Shown here piece after piece: positions 16,578 to 22,881 of a stretch of 40,032 bases of DNA. A program made the translations under genes and the position numbers. The notes under the pieces are model-generated. The model did not search any database, had not been told where the DNA came from, and saw only the letters and a list, made by a program, of their open reading frames with translations. Position 1 is the first letter of the stretch, and each line of letters opens with the position of its first letter. The DNA is from a virus. The DNA is taken from IMG/VR virus record IMGVR_UViG_3300025087_000177, positions 1-40,032 of that record; one strand, 5' to 3'.

Positions 16578-16608
16578 ACTATATAAACAAAAAATCAATT
16601 TATTTAAA
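16578..16608 (+). promoter_or_regulatory. Late promoter repeat, copy 4
   Basis: Matches 3097-3127 at 30 of 31 bases (position 15 is A, as in copy 3). The TATA box lies near 16580-16587 and its first base directly follows the stop codon of the tail-tip gene. It would drive the fibre and appendage genes from 16631. Confidence 0.78.
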
Positions 16609-16630
16609 AAGAAAATGGAGTTAATATAAT

Positions 16631-17182
16631 ATGCCAACAGCTGAAGGAGTATTCCCAAAAATAGGAAACGATCCCATATATGCAAGTGAGGTGAACAAAT
16701 TTGGAAGAGGAAATACATACTTTTTGGGTGGTTCTAATTTTATCTGGGTTGGAAGCACTGCTGCGGGAAGTGATGTTGGAAGTTTTGTTATAGGGGCGGG
16801 AAGTTTATCTGATCCATGCATAATAGAAATAAGGGGAATTACTAGTAAAATTGGGGCAAATCCAACAAATGATAGCTTTGGATATATTAGTATTTCTGGG
16901 GCAGAAGATTCCGGACAATTAAGACATCTTAGTTTGGGGGATGCTCAGTGGTTTGGTATGTATGCTACCGGGATATTGGGTTCTCCGGGTTATATTAACT
17001 CATATTATGGAAATACAAGCACCGCAGCAACTTCCGATGTTCGCGTAAACACTAAAATTTTTAATATTTTTCCAAATTCAGGGTTAGTTATACACTTTGG
17101 AATAAAACACAACGCCGGAAATTCTTTAGGTTCTGCTACTTGGTTAAATACAGATATTACCATAGGAAGAAGATCATTTTAA
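16631..17182 (+). CDS. Probable fibre/receptor-binding structural protein
   Basis: A 183-residue protein, unrecognised as a family. It is Gly/Ser/Ile rich with repeated strand-like units (VGSFVIGAGSLSDPCIIEIR, about 56-75) and aromatic residues in a mid-part QWFGMYATG, consistent with a beta-sandwich or jelly-roll at a fibre tip. It is first in a run of similar small structural genes, so an appendage role is likely. It uses promoter copy 4. Confidence 0.55.
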   Translation: MPTAEGVFPKIGNDPIYASEVNKFGRGNTYFLGGSNFIWVGSTAAGSDVGSFVIGAGSLSDPCIIEIRGITSKIGANPTNDSFGYISISGAEDSGQLRHLSLGDAQWFGMYATGILGSPGYINSYYGNTSTAATSDVRVNTKIFNIFPNSGLVIHFGIKHNAGNSLGSATWLNTDITIGRRSF

Positions 17183-17204
17183 AACAAAACTAATAAAAAT
17201 TATA

Positions 17205-17375
17205 ATGGCAAACGAAAAAAAAGCCTACGATTGGAAGAAAACAGCAAAGAAAGTTGGAATAGATGTTGCAGTGGTAGTCCTTAGCGGACTAATAGCATTG
17301 TGGCAAAACAATCCTTATTACTTTGCTTTAGTTCCAGTACTTAAGGCAATTTTAGATATAGTAAAACATTACTAA
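17205..17375 (+). CDS. Small membrane protein, holin-like
   Basis: A 56-residue gene between fibre genes. A charged N-terminus (MANEKKAYDWKKTAKKVG) precedes a hydrophobic segment (IDVAVVVLSGLIALW, about 19-33) and a second, weaker hydrophobic/aromatic segment (YYFALVPVLKAILDIV, about 38-53). Such a layout of one charged end and two short membrane segments is common for holins, which open the host membrane at the end of infection. The fibre region is a usual holin site in bacteriophages. There is no sequence motif for the class, so a membrane anchor is an alternative. Confidence 0.5.
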   Translation: MANEKKAYDWKKTAKKVGIDVAVVVLSGLIALWQNNPYYFALVPVLKAILDIVKHY

Positions 17376-17380
17376 ACATA

Positions 17381-17650
17381 ATGGCAGAAGCAATAATCGA
17401 TGGCCTTGGTTCTGGCTATCTGATGAAGATTAATCAAGATGGAAGTCTTAATATTAGTGGAACTTTTAATGTAACTTTGCAATCAGACCCCGATAGAGCG
17501 TTTAAACTTGAATATATTGTTTCTGGAACATCCACAGGAGTAACTGGAAGCTCAATAGGAAGTATTATTAGATATGAGGGAGCTGGATCGCTAGTGCAGG
17601 TTCTTACATGGTCAAATAAATTGGTGACCAATATTGGTTCGTGGGTTTAA
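17381..17650 (+). CDS. Small structural protein
   Basis: An 89-residue protein without a known family. It begins MAEAIIDGLGSGYLMKINQD and continues with Ser/Thr/Gly-rich strands, like the N-terminal attachment part of phage appendage proteins. It starts five bases after the holin-like gene and ends one base before the next gene. It may be a fibre-associated or decoration protein; the short length and beta-rich composition are the only evidence. Confidence 0.5.
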   Translation: MAEAIIDGLGSGYLMKINQDGSLNISGTFNVTLQSDPDRAFKLEYIVSGTSTGVTGSSIGSIIRYEGAGSLVQVLTWSNKLVTNIGSWV

Positions 17651-17651
17651 A

Positions 17652-18368
17652 ATGGACATTCCGCAACACCTAATTGAACATGCAGTATTAGACTTAAATG
17701 GAGTTTATTTAAAATTAGACGCTACTAATTCTCCAATAACAGGTTTATTGATCATAAATGTCCCAAGTGCTTCATCAACTAATAGAATTTTAGATTTGCA
17801 GGTTGCTGGTTCAACAAAATGGTATCTTCAGGAAAATGGCGCGAGTGCATGGACAAATAATGTTACAATGTCCAACGGCACAGCAATTAACACCTCGTCT
17901 AACGGAACCCTCTATTTCTGCAATACTGCAACAACTGGAACAGGAGATAAAACAAAGATGTCTGTGGGCGGGGGAACCTCAACATCTTCATCCGGAACAA
18001 TAGTAAGCTTTACAATAATCCCCACATATAATCAGACAGGAACCTGCGCCAATACAGATTTATTAATTAAAAGAACTGAGACTGCTGTCGGCTCTGGAAC
18101 ACAATTATTAATAGATGCCCAAGTGGGCTCAACATCAAAGTTTAATGTAAATAATACTGGAACAATAACTATTATCGGGGACTTAAATCATGATGGATCA
18201 AACATTGGTTTTTTTGGCACAGCACCGACAGCTAAATCATCAGCCTATACAATAACAAACCCAACAACAAATAGAACTTATGATGCAAACTCAACCACAA
18301 TAAATGAGCTGGCAGACATAATGGCAACATTAATAAATGATCTGCAGGCATATGGACTAATAGGATGA
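17652..18368 (+). CDS. Tail-fibre-like protein
   Basis: A 238-residue protein counted from the ATG at 17652, just after the previous stop codon. Its first part is a short attachment segment, followed by low-complexity Ser/Thr/Asn/Gly beta repeats (about 50-175) as in fibre shafts. The C-terminal FFGTAPTAKSSAYTI and the final helix ELADIMATLINDLQAYGLI resemble the conserved end of many phage fibre proteins. It would recognise or contact the host surface. Its stop codon overlaps the next gene by four bases. Confidence 0.65.
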   Translation: MDIPQHLIEHAVLDLNGVYLKLDATNSPITGLLIINVPSASSTNRILDLQVAGSTKWYLQENGASAWTNNVTMSNGTAINTSSNGTLYFCNTATTGTGDKTKMSVGGGTSTSSSGTIVSFTIIPTYNQTGTCANTDLLIKRTETAVGSGTQLLIDAQVGSTSKFNVNNTGTITIIGDLNHDGSNIGFFGTAPTAKSSAYTITNPTTNRTYDANSTTINELADIMATLINDLQAYGLIG

Positions 18369-18919
18369 CATTACTTGGAGAAATAAACACAGCATCAGGA
18401 ATCATCAGAAATGGGTATGAGTTAATCGAAGAAATAAGTATTACGGCAGACACAAGCGCACAAGACTTCACTTCAACAATAAGCCATCCAGGATATATAA
18501 TTGAAGCAAATTTAGTCAATCTTACATCAGCCACCCAATCATATGTTTTAAGAATGAATGTTGGGAGTGTTGTTTCAACAAGACAAATACTTTATGGTGC
18601 ATCTACCACTGTTTCAGCTGGATTAGCTACAAATAACGCACTAGCGCAAGTAGGTGCCAGTGGCACAAGCAACGCCAATAATTGTTGTTTGACTATTAAA
18701 ATACCATGGATTGGCTCCTCACTAAGAAATAGATTTATTACATCAGAATCAACGCATGTTTTGACTACTAATAATTGGCCAGAGATTGCTAATACAGTGT
18801 GCCATATAACTACCCCGGCAATAGGCTCAGCTATTACTAGTTTGGGATTAATGTCGGCCGCGGCAAATGGTATCGGTTCAAATTCACAGCTAAGGCTCTA
18901 TGGACTAGTAAATAAATAA
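18365..18919 (+). CDS. Probable structural/appendage protein
   Basis: A 184-residue protein with no recognised family. The composition (Ser, Thr, Ile, Ala) and alternating strand pattern, for example YVLRMNVGSVVSTRQILYG at about 60-78, fit a beta-sandwich fibre tip or carbohydrate-binding-like fold. Two adjacent cysteines (NNCCLTIK) occur mid-sequence. It overlaps the fibre gene at its start and the small gene at 18919 at its end, forming a tight unit. Confidence 0.5.
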   Translation: MTLLGEINTASGIIRNGYELIEEISITADTSAQDFTSTISHPGYIIEANLVNLTSATQSYVLRMNVGSVVSTRQILYGASTTVSAGLATNNALAQVGASGTSNANNCCLTIKIPWIGSSLRNRFITSESTHVLTTNNWPEIANTVCHITTPAIGSAITSLGLMSAAANGIGSNSQLRLYGLVNK

Positions 18920-19101
18920 TGGCAACAATAAACTTGGATTTAACTGCAAAGGAAGAAGAACTTTTGAATAAGTTATTTACAAAGAAACAACTAAACGAGT
19001 TTCTGGAAATAAGTATTAGGGGACAGATTGAACAGCACATAAGAAGCAATTTGGGTGTTACTGAAGCTGATATTCAAAAAGCAATAGACTCTCTAAAATA
19101 G
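18919..19101 (+). CDS. Small helical protein
   Basis: A 60-residue protein with an A/T-rich start codon that overlaps the previous stop codon. It is predicted to be helical throughout, with charged and leucine-rich stretches (KEEELLNKLFTKKQLNEF, about 11-28), and ends with VTEADIQKAIDSLK. Such proteins in tail regions are sometimes fibre chaperones or DNA-binding, but I cannot say which. No membrane segment. Confidence 0.5.
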   Translation: MATINLDLTAKEEELLNKLFTKKQLNEFLEISIRGQIEQHIRSNLGVTEADIQKAIDSLK

Positions 19102-19109
19102 ATAATTAT

Positions 19110-19127
19110 ATATACTTTAAAGTATAT
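19110..19127 (+). promoter_or_regulatory. Perfect 18-bp palindrome upstream of gene 19142
   Basis: ATATACTTTAAAGTATAT reads the same on both strands and lies 14 bases before the ATG at 19142, inside an AT-rich block with TATA-like sequence. It is the size and form of a dimeric repressor operator, or of a TATA element shared with an operator. No second copy was noticed. Confidence 0.4.
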
Positions 19128-19141
19128 GTATTCATATAAAA

Positions 19142-19336
19142 ATGAGTGAAATAATCACGGAAAAACTAAAAAGACAAGAAGAGTTAATCAATAAAATTAT
19201 TCAACAGGTTAATGAGTTAGATACTAAACGTCGTGATCTTATACAAGAGGGTGTGGAGCTACAGGGCTCGATTAAAACACTTAAGGAATTATTGAATGAA
19301 AAAGAAACTGATGGGCCTGTTAAGCCTACTATTTAG
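19142..19336 (+). CDS. Small coiled-coil protein
   Basis: A 64-residue protein that is one long helix rich in Glu, Lys, Gln and Leu (KRQEELINKIIQQVNELDTK, about 10-29) with heptad-like spacing, so it is probably a dimeric or trimeric coiled coil. Its end overlaps the signal-peptide gene by about 40 bases. Short coiled coils beside lysis or appendage genes may be spanin- or chaperone-like, but there is no membrane anchor here. A promoter/operator-like palindrome precedes it. Confidence 0.5.
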   Translation: MSEIITEKLKRQEELINKIIQQVNELDTKRRDLIQEGVELQGSIKTLKELLNEKETDGPVKPTI

Positions 19337-20051
19337 TTTTCCTTTAATAGCTAACGCAGGCGAACAAAAGACTGTTAAGGAAGAAAATATAGAGAATTCT
19401 ATATATGATATTTATGATAGATCTGATGAAAACAAGCCGCAATACTTTTTCGCTAAAACATGGGGTAATCAAAAAGTAGATGTTGAAAAATACCATGCAG
19501 ATTTAGCATTGGATGGAGTTTATTTTAATGGGCGAAAGGAAAGATATTCTGTTGGTGTAGGATTTGTTAGAAGTCAAAAAATAGATTTAAATCCAGTTAA
19601 AACAAGGTGGGCGAGCATGGGACCAATTAACTCATTTATAATAAACTTGCCCGGATACAATCTAACAGAACAAGAACACAGACAGTATTATATTGGATTC
19701 TTTGAAATGAGATATAGGCCGTTAGAATATACCCTAAACCCCAAATATGCGGACAATCTTCAAATTGAGGGTGCAGTTGAAACTGGCTTAGGAATAGCCG
19801 GAACAGTGCTGCACCGCTGGAAAAACTATACTATTGAAATAGACAATCAGGATAAGAAATCAATTACTAATCCAGCAGAATACATGTTTGCTAGAGGAAG
19901 CCCTTATGCTTTAACGAGCATGTTAATTAAAATTGGAATAATAAGAGTTCAGGGAGATGTTCAGTTGGAAACAAGAGGACACAAAGATATTGGAAAAAGA
20001 AATTTTACTTATTCGCCAAGATCTTTAATTAGTGTGGGGGTTGAGTTATGA
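19296..20051 (+). CDS. Secreted beta-rich protein with a Sec signal peptide
   Basis: A 251-residue protein. Residues 1-21 are a typical Sec signal peptide (MKKK, then a Leu/Phe core, then ANA before Gly-Glu-Gln). The mature part alternates charged loops with hydrophobic strands, for example YSVGVGFVRSQK and YYIGFFEMRYRP, and ends SLISVGVEL, reminiscent of a membrane or secreted beta-barrel. I do not recognise the family. Exported virus proteins can modify the cell surface or bind host receptors. An outer-membrane barrel would not suit an archaeal host, so this is the main tension in the host call. The start overlaps the coiled-coil gene. Confidence 0.55.
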   Translation: MKKKLMGLLSLLFSFPLIANAGEQKTVKEENIENSIYDIYDRSDENKPQYFFAKTWGNQKVDVEKYHADLALDGVYFNGRKERYSVGVGFVRSQKIDLNPVKTRWASMGPINSFIINLPGYNLTEQEHRQYYIGFFEMRYRPLEYTLNPKYADNLQIEGAVETGLGIAGTVLHRWKNYTIEIDNQDKKSITNPAEYMFARGSPYALTSMLIKIGIIRVQGDVQLETRGHKDIGKRNFTYSPRSLISVGVEL

Positions 20052-20278
20052 TTGAACAAATTGTTTTGAGAATTGAGTGGATACTCTATGATAAAAAGAA
20101 ATTTGAATACCTGTGTGATAAAATAGATGAACTCAAAGAAATAGAGATACACCAATTAAAACACTTTAATAAATTAGAGTATGATAGAGTTTATGGGGAA
20201 TACTTGAGTTTGTTTGAAAAACACCCAGAGAGTATTTTTAAATATATTCGAAAAAGAGATGGAATAATATCTGAATAG
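20048..20278 (+). CDS. Small charged hypothetical protein
   Basis: A 76-residue protein whose start overlaps the end of the secreted protein gene by four bases. It is helical with many charged and aromatic residues (KKKFEYLCDKIDELKEIEIH, about 16-35, and YGEYLSLFEKHP). It has one cysteine, no membrane segment and no motif I recognise. It closes the long gene run; the next 378 bases are non-coding or regulatory. Confidence 0.45.
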   Translation: MIEQIVLRIEWILYDKKKFEYLCDKIDELKEIEIHQLKHFNKLEYDRVYGEYLSLFEKHPESIFKYIRKRDGIISE

Positions 20279-20291
20279 AAACATTTATAAA
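20278..20291 (+). promoter_or_regulatory. Archaeal-type promoter in the intergenic region
   Basis: GAAACA (BRE-like) is followed by TTTATAAA at 20284-20291. Transcription should begin near 20312. No gene follows for over 150 bases, so a non-coding RNA or an untranslated leader is likely to be made from it. Confidence 0.7.
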
Positions 20292-20311
20292 CCTAAAAAT
20301 AATAAGATTAT

Positions 20312-20400
20312 TGAGCTATCGTACGTTATGTATCTAAGAACGCCTACTTTTGGGGCGTTCTTCTATTTTATGCCCTTATATACCTGGGCATATATATATC
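20312..20400 (+). ncRNA. Possible small RNA with two hairpins
   Basis: Downstream of the promoter at 20278, AAGAACGCC (20336-20344) pairs perfectly with GGCGTTCTT (20354-20362) around a nine-base loop, followed by a T-rich stretch. ATGCCC (20370-20375) pairs with GGGCAT (20386-20391). The ends of the RNA are guesses from the promoter and the pyrimidine-rich run after 20400. It could be a small RNA of the virus or just a terminator for the upstream operon. Confidence 0.4.
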
Positions 20401-20440
20401 CTTTTCTCTTTTGTTGATTGTAAGAACCTTTTGGTGATAA

Positions 20441-20485
20441 ATAGAAATATTTATAAACTATTGATATTATTATAATTATAATATC
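20441..20485 (+). promoter_or_regulatory. Second promoter with an inverted repeat over the start site
   Basis: AGAAATA followed by TTTATAAA at 20450-20457 predicts transcription starting near 20480. GATATTA (20463-20469) and TAATATC (20479-20485) form an inverted repeat around nine bases, covering that start site, as expected for an operator where a repressor would block transcription. The first recognisable gene starts at 20657, leaving a leader of about 175 bases, which is long for archaea. Confidence 0.55.
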
Positions 20486-20486
20486 T

Positions 20487-20656
20487 ATGGATAAGAATAA
20501 ACCAAGATATTAAGTTCAATAAACTACCATTTACCTATAAAGGTAAAAAATATCAAAAAATTAATTATTTTGAAGATAGATCTTGATTTTAGATCCTGAG
20601 AACTTCAATTTTAGTTAGAAATATAATAATTAAAATTAATAAAAAAACACAAGAAC
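20487..20656 (+). other. Unusual leader before gene 20657, perhaps a degraded or frameshifted small gene
   Basis: An ATG at 20487, at a leaderless distance from the promoter, opens a frame of only eight codons. The +1 frame from 20491 to TGA at 20584-20586 reads like protein (FNKLPFTYKGKKYQKINYF) but has no start codon. A TTTACC-TATAAA-GGTAAA hairpin lies at 20530-20547. This could be a broken small gene or a structured leader. Confidence 0.25.
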
Positions 20657-21013
20657 ATGGATAACCAAGTCACACTGCAGAATAATTATAATAATATTAA
20701 TACTTCTAATCCAAATATTTTTGGTAAAAGAGACAGCATTTGGAAGACCATAGAATTTTTTTACAATGCACAAAAAAACAAGCTGATCGGACTAACTTCA
20801 AACGATGTCCGAGAAGCACACAGTAAACTATTTAGAATTCATCCCCAGATGATTGTTTTACATTTATTAAGATTAGAACGAGAAAAAGTAATACAAATAA
20901 CCGCAGAAAATCTTGGAAAAACAAAGAGAATGAAAATGTACCAAATAACAGACTATGGAATTTGGATATTTGAAAATGGAAAAAACAATCAAACTAACGG
21001 AGCGAATATTTAA
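20657..21013 (+). CDS. Winged-helix DNA-binding protein
   Basis: A 118-residue protein. After an Asn-rich N-terminus (about 1-22), residues about 28-105 have a winged-helix layout: helix with WKTIEFFYNAQ, turn GLTSNDVREAHSKLF, recognition helix HPQMIVLHLLRLEREKVIQI, then a wing with MKMYQITDYGIWIF. It is likely a transcription regulator that acts in the early region. The next gene's ATG lies inside its end, so the two are co-translated. The inverted repeat at 20463 would be a candidate for autoregulation. Confidence 0.7.
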   Translation: MDNQVTLQNNYNNINTSNPNIFGKRDSIWKTIEFFYNAQKNKLIGLTSNDVREAHSKLFRIHPQMIVLHLLRLEREKVIQITAENLGKTKRMKMYQITDYGIWIFENGKNNQTNGANI

Positions 21014-21152
21014 TGTAAAATGTAAATTCTGTGGAAGAGCACAGAAAATGGCAATAAGAAAGTTATTAATAACTAACTCAATTAAAACTTGTGTCTACTG
21101 CGGCAAGAGATTTAATGTATATAAAAATGTAAATGACAACCAATTAGCATGA
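20976..21152 (+). CDS. Zinc-ribbon protein (2 x CXXC)
   Basis: A 58-residue protein with KCKFCG and TCVYCG, each a CXXC knuckle separated by about 22 residues, so a small treble-clef or zinc-ribbon domain. I choose the ATG at 20976; another in-frame ATG at 20955 lies inside the upstream gene. It may bind nucleic acid or other proteins. Its TGA overlaps the ATG of the next zinc gene. Confidence 0.65.
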   Translation: MEKTIKLTERIFNVKCKFCGRAQKMAIRKLLITNSIKTCVYCGKRFNVYKNVNDNQLA

Positions 21153-21313
21153 CAATAAAAGAAATACCAAACAAATGTGTTTGCTGTAAAACACCCAAAA
21201 AATACCTAGACGAAAACGAATTATGTATTTTTTGTGTTCATGGATATGGAGGATCATACACCAAAAAGGCAAAAGTAAACGAAGAGCCACTACAAAACAA
21301 CAAAAAGAAATAG
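21149..21313 (+). CDS. Zinc-binding miniprotein (CVCC/CIFC)
   Basis: A 54-residue gene that starts on the stop of the previous one (ATGA). It contains CVCC near residues 10-13 and CIFC near 26-29, followed by a Gly-rich turn and a basic tail, so a compact zinc knuckle is plausible. It is not recognised as a family. Two zinc genes in a row directly after a regulator suggest they serve in host takeover or regulation, but that is a guess. Confidence 0.6.
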   Translation: MTIKEIPNKCVCCKTPKKYLDENELCIFCVHGYGGSYTKKAKVNEEPLQNNKKK

Positions 21314-21365
21314 AATGAAAAACATACTGATTTAGATCCCTCTTACGCCCCAATAAATCAAAAAG

Positions 21366-21379
21366 GAAACATTTATAAA
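21366..21379 (+). promoter_or_regulatory. Archaeal-type promoter before gene 21431
   Basis: GAAACA followed by TTTATAAA at 21372-21379. Transcription should start near 21400, about 30 bases before the ATG at 21431. The 117 bases between the genes at 21313 and 21431 hold no other gene. Confidence 0.7.
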
Positions 21380-21430
21380 CTATAATTAATTAATTAAATT
21401 ATTAAACAAGGCAATTATTAAATCCTTAAA

Positions 21431-21688
21431 ATGATACAACATACAAGCAGACAAGCATACTATGAAATAATAGACAGTCTGGGGCATAAACAAAAGATGG
21501 TTTATGAGGCCCTAATAATTCTAAAAAGTGCAACAAACCTAATGATTGCAAAATATTTAAACAAACCAATAAACACAATCACCCCAAGGTGTTTTGAATT
21601 AAGACAATTAAAATTAGTTGGTGTAGATAAACAAGAAGTAGATCCAAACACCAAAAGAAAAGCAATCTACTGGAGATGTGTAAAATGA
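21431..21688 (+). CDS. Winged-helix DNA-binding protein
   Basis: An 85-residue protein resembling winged-helix regulators: helix QKMVYEALIILKSATNLMIA, recognition helix PINTITPRCFELRQLKLV and a wing with KRKAIYWRCV. It is likely to control host or viral transcription. It is transcribed from the promoter at 21366 and its TGA overlaps the start of the next small gene. Confidence 0.7.
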   Translation: MIQHTSRQAYYEIIDSLGHKQKMVYEALIILKSATNLMIAKYLNKPINTITPRCFELRQLKLVGVDKQEVDPNTKRKAIYWRCVK

Positions 21689-21804
21689 ATTACACAAAAC
21701 TACAAGAAGCAATCAGAGAATTAGAAGAAAACAATAGAAATAAAGAATCAACAAAAAAATATATTCAAATAATGAAAGAATTAAAAATAGAAATACTCAA
21801 ATGA
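21685..21804 (+). CDS. Very small helical protein
   Basis: A 39-residue protein, overlapping both neighbours by four bases (ATGA). It is a single charged helix (QEAIRELEENNRNKESTKKY). There is no family. The exact end-to-start overlaps with both neighbours argue that it is translated. Confidence 0.5.
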   Translation: MNYTKLQEAIRELEENNRNKESTKKYIQIMKELKIEILK

Positions 21805-22322
21805 AGCAAATTAATTTATGCTCACAATGTGGAAATCCATTAGATGACGGATTCTGCTTAAATTGTGCAATTAAACAAGAGGCAACTATAAGACCTCAGG
21901 AGAAAACAATGGAAAAACAAAACACACAGGGAAAGATAAACGCTATAAGTGTTAATAAAGGAAGTGTGCTGATAGACATAGGAGATGGCGAAAAATGGCT
22001 ATATGTGGCAGATAATGTAAAGCCATTTATTGGAAAGCTGAAAAAAGGTGAAGCAGAACTTCAAATAATTGGAGACAAGATTGTCTTCATTAGAAACATT
22101 GGTTTGGTTACTGGACCAGTTGAAAGTAAATACATAAAGAAAGAATACAGTTCCGACGCAATAAAACAAATGTCGGAGCTAAAGAACCATACAAATGCAA
22201 GAGTAAGCGCCCTAACCTGTGCAAAGGACATTTGTATAGCAAGAAGTGAGACTTCAAACGAGCAAGTAGTTAATACTGCTCTAGAGTTTTTGAAGTTTAT
22301 AGAAGATGGGAAAGTTTTATGA
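21801..22322 (+). CDS. Zinc-ribbon plus OB-fold-like protein, possible ssDNA-binding protein
   Basis: A 173-residue protein. An N-terminal zinc ribbon (LCSQCG and FCLNCA, about 6-22) is followed by beta-strands typical of an OB fold (about 45-110: KINAISVNKGSVLIDIGDG then KIVFIRNIG). The C-terminal helices carry ALTCAKDICIAR and VVNTALEFLKFI. Zinc-ribbon/OB/helical arrangements occur in phage ssDNA-binding and replication helper proteins. The order fits, though no single motif proves it. It overlaps the neighbouring genes, placing it in the early operon begun at 21431. Confidence 0.6.
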   Translation: MKQINLCSQCGNPLDDGFCLNCAIKQEATIRPQEKTMEKQNTQGKINAISVNKGSVLIDIGDGEKWLYVADNVKPFIGKLKKGEAELQIIGDKIVFIRNIGLVTGPVESKYIKKEYSSDAIKQMSELKNHTNARVSALTCAKDICIARSETSNEQVVNTALEFLKFIEDGKVL

Positions 22323-22509
22323 GATTGGAGGATATATACAAAAAGTATGGGATGATGGAAACATCACCTGTACTTGTCCTCATGGAACAATCTATGGAAA
22401 GAATTATAAACAAGGAGGCACTATCTGTAAGCACATACGACAGATATTAATTAATAAAAATGAGCCTAAACCCAGAGAAAAGAAAACTATTAGAAAAATT
22501 TATAAATAA
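22306..22509 (+). CDS. SWIM-type zinc finger protein
   Basis: A 67-residue protein with CTCPHG and CKHI, the CXC...CXH pattern of the SWIM zinc finger (about residues 22-43). SWIM domains bind DNA or proteins. It overlaps the zinc/OB gene by 17 bases and the next gene by 50, so it is part of a compact early operon. A basic tail (EPKPREKKTIRKIYK) suits nucleic-acid contact. Confidence 0.65.
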   Translation: MGKFYEIGGYIQKVWDDGNITCTCPHGTIYGKNYKQGGTICKHIRQILINKNEPKPREKKTIRKIYK

Positions 22510-22669
22510 CCAATGTGAACAATGCAAATTGAAATTTCCAGCATTGGAAGCGCATAGAATAAAGAGAGGAAATATGGGAGGAAAATACGAACTTAGAAAT
22601 ATTAAAATGATATGTAATAAATGCCATAAATTAATTCATCATAACGAACCAGGAACAAATATAAAATGA
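22460..22669 (+). CDS. HNH endonuclease, short
   Basis: A 69-residue protein with CEQCKLKFPALEAHRI and an end ICNKCHKLIHH: two CXXC knuckles and His residues in the HNH (treble-clef beta-beta-alpha) arrangement with an Asn before the second knuckle. Small HNH enzymes nick or cut DNA and in tailed viruses may act in packaging or as homing endonucleases. The start overlaps the SWIM gene; the next gene's ATG overlaps its stop codon. Nothing indicates homing sequences around it. Confidence 0.65.
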   Translation: MSLNPEKRKLLEKFINNQCEQCKLKFPALEAHRIKRGNMGGKYELRNIKMICNKCHKLIHHNEPGTNIK

Positions 22670-22881
22670 AACCAGCATCAAACTGCGGAAAATTGCCATT
22701 TGATTTAAGCGAGAATAGGGTATTTTATCCAGAAGGATTTTTTTATCCGCAAGAAGATGTAAAAGAATTTATAAGATTATTGAAAGAAGAATTAGACAAA
22801 AAGAAAGATTGGAGTAATTATGAAGATAAAGATGAAGTTGTATATTTTATAGATAAACTTGCAGGAGAGAAATTAAAATGA
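22666..22881 (+). CDS. Hypothetical protein
   Basis: A 71-residue protein of unknown family, probably helical in its second half (DVKEFIRLLKEELDKKKD). The first half has aromatic residues (FYPEGFFYPQ). It overlaps its neighbours by four bases each side, so it is translationally coupled within the operon. Confidence 0.5.
   Translation: MKPASNCGKLPFDLSENRVFYPEGFFYPQEDVKEFIRLLKEELDKKKDWSNYEDKDEVVYFIDKLAGEKLK

Noticed and set aside
10005-20051. Ordinary bacteriophage of an AT-rich bacterium as the source of the whole window
   Set aside because: Kept only as a minor alternative: BRE/TATA promoters, leaderless starts and the absence of bacterial -35/-10 boxes at those sites favour an archaeal host, although the strong Shine-Dalgarno sites at 11981 and 13025 and the signal-peptide protein are compatible with bacteria.
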